NCBI GenBank assembly: GCA_023374045.1 | Contig: CM041779.1 | Location: forward strand, 3,472,001-3,536,000 | Length of the DNA stretch: 64,000 nucleotides | Direction: 5' to 3' | From: Limonium bicolor | Taxonomy: Eukaryota > Streptophyta > Magnoliopsida > Caryophyllales > Plumbaginaceae | In this document: positions 13,101 through 22,400 of the stretch, piece by piece | Numbering within the stretch: position 1 is the stretch's first letter | Layout: each line of letters begins with the position of its first letter | Made by a program: the position numbers and the translations under genes | Notes under the pieces: generated by a model | What the model saw: the letters and a program-made list of their open reading frames with translations, nothing else | What the model was told of the DNA's origin: nothing | Database searches by the model: none

Positions 13101-14685
13101 GTGACAGGTATGGTTTTCTTGCAACCTGTGTCCTACCGGATTACACCGGCTTGTATGCTAATGTGTTTTTCTGTATGTTTGCCACGTTGTAAGATAAAAC
13201 ATGTAATGAGTTTTCAGTAATTCATATATGTGGCGTGTCTAGTTCCGATACCATTTAACCCCGAAAGTGTTAAACTTAGCTATCTGAGTCTAGGATCACA
13301 TGAGAGATCGGTATTCGGAATTTAACGACCCGGACCATGGGACGTTCTAACCACGGCTATGCGTGAGTTAATTGTGTGATGTTGTGTGTGAATGTATGGA
13401 CCTCCCTCGTGTGTTTAACCCAGTCGAAATACCTTCTTGGTGTGTGGGTGTGATAGGCTCCATAGTGGGGCTCTAACTAGTTATCTACAAGTAAATATGT
13501 ACTAACGGGGGTGAGGAATCCGGTTAGGCCGGTCGTGCGTTGTTTGGGAGTGGGTATCCTTTTTAGCCTTATCCTCCTCTCTGTTATGGTTGTTTCCCTC
13601 ACGGGTTACGATCTCCCATTAGCTTACTCCAAAGCTTAGCTATTCTGACTTATGATCGGTTTAGGGGGAACATGTTTAATGTGGTGTGTTCGGGTCACCA
13701 TATCCGAACCATCTTAACTTAAGTTACTCGTCCGACTATTAGGACGGTAATGAGTGTTGTATAACGAGTTTATCATGAGGGTGACATCATTCTCTAGGCT
13801 CACCAGTGAATTAACTATGTTTGGGTCGGTTCCTAAGAGAACCATTCCCGTTATGTTATGTGTTGTTGTTGTACTGCAATTCCCATTGCGATGTTGTTAT
13901 GTGCAAGTTGAAACGTGAAAGTGTTGTTATGTAGTGTATGTTATATGTTGTAAAATGTGGAGTATGTGGATCATGGATATGAATCCCAGTTTGTGATAAG
14001 AGGCGTTTAAGGATAACTCGATTAATGGGTGAGTGTCGTCTATTAAGGAAGTAGCTCCATTAGAGGAGAAACACTATAGGGGTAATGAACACCATGAGTG
14101 ACTTATCAAGTAAGGATGTGTTATCTGTTTGTAGAGCCCATTGAGGTGGAATGTTATGTGTTGTGTGTTTATAGTTTACATGCATGATTCAAATATAATC
14201 AACCGCATGCTAAGACGACAATTAGTTGTGTGTGGCCCGGTAGCATGCGGGCTGCGGGATTACCATACCAGCAAAGGTGCTGAGCCCCTGGGGGGCCACC
14301 CTTTTCTCTTCTTTTTCCTATTTCAGGTACAAGGAGCTGGAAGCCGTTCGAGAGTAGGACGGGGTAGTCGTTTGTACATGGGTAATCATTTTAGGTATAT
14401 TTGTACAGTAGGTGTAGTAAGACCGAAATTGTAATCGGCATTAGTTTGTGAATACTCGGTACAGTTGGAAGGTATGTGTATGTTTTGTTGTTAATGAAAA
14501 AGGGATAGCAATGTGTAGTCGCTCGGGAATCTAGTCCATCAGACCGATACAATGTATATGTAATAGCCTTGTTAGCCACGTGGGTGGTTAACGGCGTGTA
14601 ACACCAATGAGTTAAGTAATATGATGAAGTATGTTTTTCCGCTGATGTTTGTTGTAAGTGTGCTAATGTTGGATGGGGTGTTACA
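10111..14685 (+). repeat. 3' LTR of the LARD-like element, complete
   Basis: 4575 bp, starting TGAAATACCCC and ending GGGGTGTTACA, followed by the target duplication. It includes the last 448 bp missing from the 5' copy. It is clearly related to the solo LTR at 52913-57511 (minus), with which it shares both ends and much of the body. Confidence 0.92.
12538..12791 (+). repeat. Inverted-motif cluster in the 3' LTR
   Basis: Same four-unit GTCCGAAC/GTTCGGAC cluster as at 3374-3627, with only a few base changes. Confidence 0.85.
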
Positions 14686-14690
14686 TTTAC
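14686..14690. repeat. Target-site duplication (right), tttac
   Basis: Matches 947-951 exactly. Confidence 0.9.
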
Positions 14691-14866
14691 ATTTGGAATA
14701 GGTTTTGGTCCCTAGATGCACCCGGATTTCATTGCATTTTTAAATTTAGAATAGGTTTGGTCCCTACATGCACTCGAGTTTCATTTTTCTTCTTACTGCA
14801 CCTTTACATCAAACACATCATCAACCACATTACTTCATCAAACACTCTACATCATTTATACAACAG
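14691..14866. other. Flank with a short duplicated motif
   Basis: Two imperfect copies of a motif like GAATAGGTTTTGGTCCCTA...TGCAC lie near 14696-14725 and 14748-14773. Nothing else recognised. Confidence 0.5.
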
Positions 14867-15310
14867 GTTTCTAATACCTTAGAATGCTCGGTAGGGTTTT
14901 AGGTTTCTGACACCTCATAATGCTTAGTAGAGTTGGTGGGGCAGTGGCAATAAGTCCCCTATTTTTGTGTCAACTTTTTAGGGAGTAACAACTAGTGGGC
15001 AGTGGCAATAAGCCCTCTTGGTAGACTAGAAGTTATCCCCACACCCCAGTTGGTGGAAAGAGGCAATAGGCCCCCATAGCATACCAATCAGAAGCATTAG
15101 GTTCCCGACACCTTAAAATGCTCGGTGGAGTTTCAGTTCCCGACACCTTAGAATGCCCGGTGGAGTTTTAGGTTCCCGACACCTTAGACCGACACCTTAG
15201 AATGCTCGGTGGAGTTTTATGTTCCTGACACCTTAGAATGCTCAATGGAGTTTGAGGTTCCCACACCTTAGAATGCTCAGTGTAGTTTTAGGTTTTCGGC
15301 ACCTTAGAAT
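14867..15310. repeat. Tandem array A, core CACCTTAGAATGCTCGGTGGAG
   Basis: Imperfect units of roughly 35-50 bp share GACACCTTAGAATGCTCGG followed by TGGAGTTTTAGGTTCC. A side repeat, CAGTGGCAATAAG, occurs twice between about 14940 and 15020, with a shorter match near 15060. The array is contiguous with the next two arrays. Confidence 0.8.
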
Positions 15311-15790
15311 AGCCAGATTAGGTAGTCAGCGCCTTAGAACAACTCGACAATCTTTATAGGAGTCAACATCTTAGAATAGTCAAAAACATTCAATCATCAT
15401 CATCATTATAGGAAGTCAACGCCTTAGATCAGCTTGACAATCTTTATAGGAAGTCAGGCCTTGAAACAGCTCGACAACATTCAATCATCATTGTCATTAT
15501 AGGAAGTTAACGCCTTAGAACAGCTCGACAATCTTTATAGGAATTCAGTGCCCTAGAATAGCTTGACAATATTTATAGGAAGTCAACGCCTTAGAACAGC
15601 TCGACAACATTCAATCATCATCGTCATTATAGGAAGTCAGCGCCTTAGAACAACTCGACAATTTTTATAGGAAGTCAGACCTTTGAACAACTCGACAACA
15701 TTCAATCATCATCATCATTATAGGAAGTCAGCGCCTTAGAACAACTCGACAACATTCAATCCTCATTATACACAGACAACGCCTTAGAAT
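15311..15790. repeat. Tandem array B, core CGCCTTAGAACAGCTCGACA
   Basis: Units of about 45 bp, in a higher-order form of about 90 bp where a CATTCAATCATCATC stretch is inserted, carry TATAGGAAGTCAACGCCTTAG. The core CCTTAGAA..GCTCG relates it to array A. Confidence 0.8.
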
Positions 15791-16004
15791 AGCTCAACAA
15801 GACTCAAATCATTTCAATCAAGGTGGTCAGTGCCTCATAGCTAAACAATTTTGAATCTCAACCTTTTCAACGACTCGAGCACCTTCGAAGAGCCCAGTAT
15901 TTAAACATTTTTTAAAGGTAGTTGGTGCCTCCCAATAGCCCAACAATTATAGAATATTCTTTAAGGTAGTTGGCGCCTCCAAGTAGCCCATCAATTTCTA
16001 GGTA
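15791..16004. repeat. Tandem array C, core GTAGTTGGCGCCTCC..TAGCCCA
   Basis: Further-drifted units of about 50 bp (AAGGTAGTTGGTGCCTCC, then AATAGCCCAACAATT). The array resumes after the next element at 22264 with GTGCCTTAGAATAGCTCGG, which shows that the element inserted into a continuous array. Confidence 0.7.
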
Positions 16005-16009
16005 GTCTT
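16005..16009. repeat. Target-site duplication (left), gtctt
   Basis: Matches 22259-22263. Confidence 0.92.
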
Positions 16010-16189
16010 TGATAAGCCGCAGACTTATCATATTTTATGCAATAGATTTAATATTATATCTATCTAAATAAAGTTATATATGTGTTATTTATGTTAGATT
16101 ATGCGTTAAAGTATATTATTTGTACAATCTTATGTTTTATGTGTTTTATATACAAGGAACGCATCTCTAGGCAGAAATTCCATTGATGC

Positions 16190-16481
16190 CGGACTCGGTA
16201 CCGGGTTGGTTCTACACGGCATGAGCACAGAACAGAAAAGAAGCCTTGCCGGATGCGATGCCGGGTAAATTCTATCCGGCATGAGTATAGAGTCGCTTCG
16301 GTTGACCATACGACAACACATGTGTTCCACGTGATTTCCAACCGCTGCCGGGTGTGATGCCGGGTATATCCTACCCGGCATATGTACTGTTTCACGCGGA
16401 ATTGACGGTTTCGACCGTTAGCAGTTGGGCACATTTCCCACGTGTGCCGGCTACTGGTGATCCGGCACGACGCCCGGCAAA
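16190..16481 (+). repeat. GC-rich hairpin cluster TGCCGG/CCGGCA upstream of the TATA box
   Basis: At least four inverted pairs are visible. ATGCCGGGTA at 16357-16366 pairs perfectly with TACCCGGCAT at 16372-16381 (10-bp stem, 5-nt loop). A near-perfect pair lies at 16258-16282. GTGCCGG at 16444-16450 pairs with CCGGCAC at 16462-16468. A looser pair lies near 16188-16222. The cluster ends about 17 bp before the TATA box. Confidence 0.85.
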
Positions 16482-16497
16482 CGACATTTTGAAGCCC

Positions 16498-16505
16498 TAT
16501 AAATA
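16498..16505 (+). promoter_or_regulatory. TATA box of the 5' LTR
   Basis: TATAAATA in the context GCCCTATAAATAGG. The same box is at 21235-21242 in the 3' LTR. Transcription would start a few tens of bases downstream; an AATAAA signal lies at 16775-16780 (21512-21517 in the 3' LTR). Confidence 0.75.
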
Positions 16506-17525
16506 GGCCGAGAGTCTACATCAATGGACACACTTCAACATACCAAATCCACTCCATTCACTTCTATATTTTCGCCTCACTCCATTGTTGGTGTCCAAAG
16601 AAGTCTACGGATCCATCCACGCAAGAGAAGAAGAAGACCTTGTCGGGTTAAGGCTATTAACATCTCCTTCTCCCTCTTTGTATTCTCTTCTTATAGTTGT
16701 GTGGATGGTGATGTAGAATTCTTTGTCTTCTCTGGTTAGAAATGGTTCTCTTTGTAAACACACTATGATTATTCAATAAAAGACATAAGTTTCAACTTGG
16801 TGTTTTGTGTTTTTTTGCAATTGGAATGAAGTTGCTTCTCCTTCCATTTACTTCAAATTCTGACTTTATTAAGGCAGAAAGGTTGAGAAACTCTAGTTGG
16901 TCTTTCCATTTGTCTTCTACAATTTAGAGGATGAAAACCTAAGATTTAGTATTAGCCATGTTATTCTCCCCTTGTCGGTTCGTTGATTACCAAATATTTG
17001 CTAGTCTTCGATAATGATTAGGGAGTTCTTGGTTCGGGTTCGAACTGGAGAAGTAGTTTGCCATTTTGATAATGCCGGGTGGCATGCCGGGTACAAGACG
17101 TCCGACATGTTCAAGGTTTTTGAATCTGCCGTGCGCATTCTGTCCGGCATGATATCCGGCACTATCAAAAGTTGGTTGATTCGAAGTTTATTCTTTTCCT
17201 GGGTGATCATATGTGTCTTTATGACGTTTACCATTACGAATCTGGGGTAGATCATTATAAATACTATTTTAGATTAGGTTTTAGATAGTTTCTTAATTTG
17301 TACTTACATTTACTTTTTTCCCCTTTGTTGTAGAATAGGCTTTTGCCCGGATTAGGACTAATTTTCTATAAGTCCCTTGGGTACGATACTCTCGGTCGTA
17401 ATATACTTACACTATACTCCGACCTGGTTTTATTTTGCTACCCGTAGTAGAGTTGTAGGTTTAGTTTATCATTTTCTTCTTTTTATATATATAGTTTTAC
17501 CCTAACAATTTCTTGTTTAGCAAAT

Positions 17526-17543
17526 TGGCGCCGTTGCCGGGGA
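17526..17543 (+). promoter_or_regulatory. Primer-binding site, tRNA-Asp
   Basis: TGGCGCCGTTGCCGGGGA, three bases after the LTR end, is the complement of the last 18 bases (with CCA) of plant tRNA-Asp. It would prime minus-strand DNA synthesis. Confidence 0.92.
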
Positions 17544-17639
17544 CTTGGAATTAGTCCAAGTCCTAAATTCGGTAAAATCAACCTATTATTTATTCTTTTA
17601 TTTTTTGATTTATTTCGCCATTAGTGTATGCAAAATCGA

Positions 17640-18190
17640 AGGTGCCGTGCACACTGCTGGACAACTGAAACCCGGCATAATCGGAGGAAGTCCGATGCCG
17701 GATAGTTTCTACCCGGCATACTGTCCGGCACTTTCAAGTTTTTTTATGATTCGTATAGTATTAAGTTTTTAACAATTCAAATTCATTCTTGCTACTACCT
17801 TTTGTTATTTCTCTCTCCTAATAGTCCCTATACTATGATTCTTTAATTTAAATTTCGAGTTTGAACTTGCCGTGTGTTGTGCCGGGTTTCTTATACCCGG
17901 CGTTTCGGAGGAAGTCCTATGCCGGATAGGATGCATCCGGCATATCACCCGGCATGTTCAATTTCTCTCAATATTTTCTGTCGTAAATAGTAGGGACAAT
18001 TAGGAATGATCTCTTACAATCTCTTATGTACTCTTACATTTTGATTATCTTTTACATTTCATGTCTTTTAATTAAGTTATGTTCATTTTTGGTCACGCCG
18101 GGCAACATGCCGGTTTGTATAAACCCGACAGTAGTGGAGGAAGTCCACTGTCGGATAAGGGTCGCCCGGCACTCTGTCCGGCATAACCAA
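17640..18190 (+). repeat. Leader with three 225-bp units, each with nested hairpins
   Basis: Between PBS and gag, three units start near 17640, 17870 and 18095. Each has TGCCGG/CCGGCA pairs and the core GGAGGAAGTCC (17683-17693, 17907-17917, 18136-18146), which folds as GGA/TCC around GGAAG. The bases flanking the core change in a paired way between the first and third units (TC..GA and GT..AC). The strongest nearby stem is ATGCCGGAT 17919-17927 with ATCCGGCAT 17935-17943. Confidence 0.8.
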
Positions 18191-18299
18191 GAATTTTTTT
18201 TTTGTATTTTCGTAAGTTTAATTATGTCATTATATATTCCTTTTATTATTACGAAGTATTATAACGTTTTCTCTTGCTCCTCCTGAAGTTATCAAGTGA

Positions 18300-19684
18300 A
18301 TGCTTCTTCGGTCAACGAGTACTCCTGAAAATTTAGCCAACCTTGATCCGGAGATTGAGAGAACCCTGCTTCAAACTTTAAGGCAACAACGAACCCTACA
18401 AGAAGCAAATCCTACACCAATGGCAGCACCTACCGTCCGAAATATAAACCGGCCTTCTAATCAAGGCCAAAAGCCCGCAAGTGACCTCCCTCTCCTTCCA
18501 CAAAACGAATACGAAGAATGGCAAAAACTTAAGCCATATCATCAAATCCGATGCATCAAGGAGTTGGGTATGTTTGACCCGGACGATGCCTTGCTCCACA
18601 TCACCAAATTTCTACAATACACAAACAACCTAACCTCCACAAACAATGTCCTCCAATACGCCAGACTTTCCCTCTTTCCCCATAGCCTTACGGGGAACGC
18701 CAGCAAGTGGTACCACAGTCTAACCCCCAGTACCATCACCACATGGGAGGACATGGCAACCAAGTTCTATGACAAATTCATGCCCCCTAGTCGCACCCTG
18801 GAGATGATCGCCGACATTTACAACTTTAGACATCCTTGCTTGGAGAACATCTGTGAGACTTGGGACAGATTCAAAGGGTTGCTACGCACATGTCCACACC
18901 ACGACCTCACCAAGGAACAACTATCTCAGTTGTTCTACAAAGGATTGGTCAACCAGTGCAAGACAATGATCCTATCCTCTCTTGGTGCAGACATACTGAA
19001 GAAGCCTGAAGATCAATTCCTTAGTGGAGTTGAATCTCTTTGCGAAGAGATTAGGGATTGGGCCACCGGTGGAACCAGGGGTAGTACCGCTGGTTTATAT
19101 CAAGTGGGAGAGGGCGATGCTAAATTTGACAAACTTATGAAAGTCATGAGCAGTTATTGGATAGTAATGCCCAGACGTCAACAAAGGTTAGCGCTCTACA
19201 GAAAGTTGTGGAGCAAATAGCAATGAACAAACTTCCTCAACAGGCGAATGTGGTTAGTGCACGACCACACGCTTCGAGCCCTGATATGTCAGACTTTCAG
19301 AATGTTGAGGAAGTCAACTACGTGAGTAACCAGGGGTATCGGCAGCCATGGCAACAGGGGAACCAACCCCCTCAACACTTTCAGAGTCAAGCCGGCTACC
19401 AGGGAGGTCCAAGACAATACCGAACACCCCATCCTACATCATCATCAGAGGCTGAAATGGCTGAACTTCGTGACATAATGTCAGCCCTGATAAACAAGAC
19501 CCAGGACACTCACAAAGAGATCTCAACCATTTGCAAAGAGCACAAATCGTTACAGTTGCAATTACAGCAACTTCTGACGCAACCAAGACAGCAAGGTCAA
19601 CTCCCGTCCCAAACGCAAACCAATCCACGGGAGCATGCAAATTCGGTCACTATCCTGCCCAGGATCTCAAATGATGCCAAATAG
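18300..19684 (+). pseudogene. gag: gag of the TR-GAG element, one frameshift
   Basis: Encodes an Athila-type Gag (capsid/nucleocapsid polyprotein, which would package element RNA into cytoplasmic particles). The first reading frame starts at ATG 18300 and runs 306 codons to 19220; a second, in another frame, continues to TAG at 19682-19684. The join is a one-base indel near 19150-19160, where family-like sequence moves from one frame to the other. Residues about 97-220 form the retrotransposon Gag domain, with LFPHSLTGNASKWYHSL, TTWEDMATKFYDKF and ETWDRFKGLL as hallmark blocks. The C-terminal part is glutamine-rich, and I see no CCHC zinc knuckle. No protease follows. The stop codon overlaps the first base-paired hairpin of the 3' region. 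Identification as Gag is firm; a functional product is unlikely unless frameshifting occurs. Confidence 0.88.
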
Positions 19685-19706
19685 CCTAAAAGGCTAAGTG
19701 TAGGGC
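19682..19706 (+). promoter_or_regulatory. Hairpin-PPT module 1, overlapping the gag stop
   Basis: TAGCCT (19682-19687) pairs with AGGCTA (19691-19696) around AAA. AGTGTAGGGCGG follows. The first three bases are the gag stop codon. Confidence 0.6.
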
Positions 19707-19860
19707 GGTTCTTCCTCACGCCTTCACTATCAATCAGGGGAGTCCTTCGTATCATTTAATTTTTCCCTTTTCATTTTTTTGTTATTGTTTTTAATTGCTT
19801 TAATTATAGTTATTTCAAGTTTCTTAAAAAAAAACACTTTCAAATTTTATTGTTTCTTTT

Positions 19861-19900
19861 GAACACTGGGGACAGTGTTCCCGCCAAGTGTAGGGCAGGG
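19861..19900 (+). promoter_or_regulatory. Hairpin-PPT module 2
   Basis: GAACACTG (19861-19868), loop GGGA, CAGTGTTC (19873-19880): a perfect 8-bp stem. AAGTGTAGGGCAGGG follows at 19886-19900. It corresponds to module 2 of the larger Athila family (62463-62502), which has a different stem sequence but the same geometry. Confidence 0.75.
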
Positions 19901-20698
19901 ATCCCCCTTTAAAAAAATAAGTTTTATTTATAATATGCATAAGTTGTGAGTTTTATCAATGTCTTACTAAACTTTTTGCATGTTTTTGATTGAGATAAGA
20001 TTAGGAATGACTAAATGCTTGTTCTCTCAAGAGGTAAGCTTTCTAATGACTTGTAGATTCCTATTTTAACTTTTTGATTCCCTTTATTAACATGAGTATA
20101 TGAGCTTTCTCCTTATTCTTTCCTTTATGTACTTCTGTGTATTATTTTCTTTTCTTTTTCAAACTGTGAAAAATCTTTTGGGTAAAAATCTTGAAAAGGG
20201 TTTTTGTGCAAAAGAAAGAAGAAGAAGAAAAAGAAAAAAAAAGGAAAAAAAATCTTCTTCCAAAGGAAAAGCATTATAGTCCTTGAGGTTGAAAAAAAAT
20301 GCCTCAGAATAAAAGAAGCAAGATACGAGAGTTTTTTCTTTTATTTTTCTCCTAAATTCCCCGTTCTTCAATGCAAAAAAAATCATGGTTGATTCAGAAA
20401 CCCTTGCAAAATAGGGCTGAACAATAAAAACCATTGATGAGTGTCTTGGCCACATTCAGAAACTCTTGAAAAATAGAGCTGAATGATGGAAACCGGAAAA
20501 AGGAGAGATTACAAAAATCCCTTATGCAAAATAGCCCAAAAGTTTTTGATCGGTTTTGAAATTCTTTATTTTATACCCATTAGTATGTTTGGATAGGTAA
20601 GGTGAATTAAGTGATACTTAATGAAGAGATCATATAGTTGGAGATATTATCTACATTTCATTCTAAAAGTTTTATCTGATTAGTCCTTTCTAATCTTG
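19901..20698 (+). other. 3' untranslated region of the TR-GAG element
   Basis: Non-coding, with a purine-rich low-complexity stretch (AAG/AAAA repeats) around 20210-20260 that produces spurious lysine-rich frames. No gene seen. Confidence 0.7.
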
Positions 20699-20738
20699 TT
20701 TTGCTCGAGGACTAGCAAAAAGGTAAGTGTAGGGGCCT
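20699..20738 (+). promoter_or_regulatory. Primary hairpin-PPT (module 3) before the 3' LTR
   Basis: TTTTGCTCG (20699-20707), loop AGGA, CTAGCAAAA (20712-20720) form a 9-bp stem with one mismatch. AGGTAAGTGTAGGGG follows and the 3' LTR starts at 20739. Confidence 0.82.
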
Positions 20739-22258
20739 TGATATCGAGCAGACTTATCATATTTTTATGCATTAGATTTAATATTAATATCTATCTATAA
20801 AGTTTATATATGTGTGTTGTATTTATGTTAGATTATGCGTTAAAGTATATTATTTGTACAATCTTATGTTTTATGTGTTTTTATTACAGGAACACATCTC
20901 TAGGCAAAATTCCATTGATGTCGGACTCGTAAACCGAAGGTGTTTTTCTACACGGCATGAGCACAGAACAGAAAAAGGCCTTGCCGGATGCGATGGCCGG
21001 GTAATTCTATCTGGCATGAGTATATACTCGCTTCGTGTTGACCATAACGACAGCACATGTGTTCCCGTTGATTTCCAACCACCGCTCCGGGTTTGATGCC
21101 GGGTTATATCCTACCCGGCATATGTACTGTTTCACGTGGAATGACGGTTTCGACCGTTTAGCATTGGGCACATTTCCTACTTGTGCCGGCTACTGGTGAT
21201 CCGGCACGCCGCGGCAAACGACATTTTGAAGCCCTATAAATAGGCCGAGAGTCTACATCAATGGACACACTTCAACATACCAAATCCCCTCCATTCACTT
21301 CTATTATTTCGCCTCACTCCATTGTTGGTGTCCAAAGAAGTCTACGGATCCATCCACGCAAGAGAAGAAGAAGACCTTGTCGGGTTAAGGCTATTAACAT
21401 CTCCTTCTCCCTCTTTGTATTCTCTTCTTGTAGTTGTGTGGATGGTGATGTAGAATTCTTTGTCTTCTCTGGTTAGAAATGGTTCTCTTTGTAAACGCAC
21501 TATGATTATTCAATAAAAGACATAAGTTTCAACTTGGAGTTTTGTGTTTTTTTGCAATTGGAATGAAGTTGCTTCTCCTTCCATCCATTACTTCAAATTC
21601 TGACTTTATTAAGGCAGAAAGGTTGAGAAACTCTAGGTGGTCTTTCCATTTGTCTTCTACAATTTAGAGATGAAAAACCTAAGATTTAGCATTAGCCATG
21701 TTATTCTCCCCTTGTCGCTTCGTTGATTACCAAATATTTGCTAGTCTTCGATAATGATTAGGGAGTTCTTGGTTCGGGTTCGAACTGGAGAAGTAGTTTG
21801 CCATTTTGATAATGCCGGGTGGCATGCCGGGTACAAGACGTCCGGCACGTTCAAGGTTTTTGAATCTGCCGTGCGCATTCTGTCCGGCATGATATCCGGC
21901 ACTATCAAGAGTTGGTTGATTCGAAGTTTATTCTTTTCCTGGGTGATCATATGTCTTTATGACGTTTACCATTACGAATCTGGGGTAGATCATTATAAAT
22001 ACTATTTTAGATTAGGTTTTAGATAGTTTCTTAATTTGCACTTACATTTACTTTTTCCCCCTTTGTTATAGAATAGGCTTTTGCCCGGATTAGGACTAAT
22101 TTTCTATAAGTCCCTTGGGTACGATACTCTCGGTAGTAATATATTTACACTATACTCCGACCGGGTTTTATTTTGCTACCCGTAGTAGAGTTGTAGGTTT
22201 AGTTTATCATTTTATTCTTTTTATATATAGTTTTACCCTAACAATTTCTCGTTTAGCA
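20739..22258 (+). repeat. 3' LTR of the TR-GAG element
   Basis: 1520 bp, starting TGATATCGAGCAGAC and ending GTTTAGCA. It aligns throughout with 16010-17522, with scattered substitutions and indels. Several stems of the hairpin cluster are partly broken here relative to the 5' LTR. Confidence 0.9.
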
Positions 22259-22263
22259 GTCTT
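22259..22263. repeat. Target-site duplication (right), gtctt
   Basis: Matches 16005-16009. Confidence 0.92.
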
Positions 22264-22400
22264 CGCGTTCAAATAGCCCGAAAATTTCAAAATGTTCTCA
22301 TAGACATCCAGTGCCTTAGAATAGCTCGGCACGACTAAGTGTTTTCGGCAAAAGCTCAAGGCAGGGAACACAAGCTTCAAGATCAGGAAAACTTTTGGGA
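22264..22400. repeat. Continuation of the interrupted tandem array
   Basis: Contains GTGCCTTAGAATAGCTCGGC, the core of arrays A and B on the other side of the TR-GAG element, and then fades into unique-looking sequence. Confidence 0.6.

Larger units (their letters stand above)
952..14685 (+). mobile_element. LARD-like non-autonomous LTR retrotransposon with 4.6-kb LTRs
   Basis: The element starts TGAAATACCCC and ends GGGGTGTTACA. It has two long direct repeats (952-5065 and 10111-14685), a 5-bp target duplication tttac, and a polypurine tract immediately before the 3' LTR. The PPT wording (GGACGAAG then TTTTAAGGGGGGTAGA) and termini resemble Tekay/Del chromoviruses of the Ty3/gypsy superfamily. 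Very long LTRs and a non-coding interior match the definition of LARDs. No gag, protease, reverse transcriptase, integrase or chromodomain reading frame is visible in the interior. The 5' LTR lacks its last 448 bp (counterpart 14238-14685), and the PBS is lost with it, so a deletion has removed the 5' LTR/leader junction. This copy could not now be reverse transcribed from its own PBS. Confidence 0.85.
16010..17522 (+). repeat. 5' LTR of the TR-GAG element
   Basis: 1513 bp from TGATAAG to GTTTAGCA. Its first 21 bases contain a TGATAAG...CTTATCA inverted pair. The U3 part carries a hairpin cluster (16190-16480). A TATA box lies at 16498-16505 and an AATAAA at 16775-16780. Confidence 0.92.
16010..22258 (+). 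mobile_element. Complete Athila-related gag-only element (TR-GAG type)
   Basis: 6.25 kb with two LTRs of about 1.5 kb, a 5-bp target duplication gtctt, a tRNA-Asp PBS, a gag gene and a PPT. The LTRs begin TGATA and end GTTTAGCA. The gag relates to the Athila lineage of Ty3/gypsy. Nothing resembling protease, reverse transcriptase, RNase H or integrase follows gag; about 1.05 kb of non-coding sequence leads to the PPT. This is the organisation called TR-GAG, a non-autonomous element keeping only its capsid gene. The two LTRs differ at a number of sites, so the insertion is not very recent. Confidence 0.9.

Noticed and set aside
20204..20392. Lysine-rich ORF in the TR-GAG 3' UTR
   Set aside because: Produced by an A/G-rich low-complexity tract; no start context or conservation to support it.
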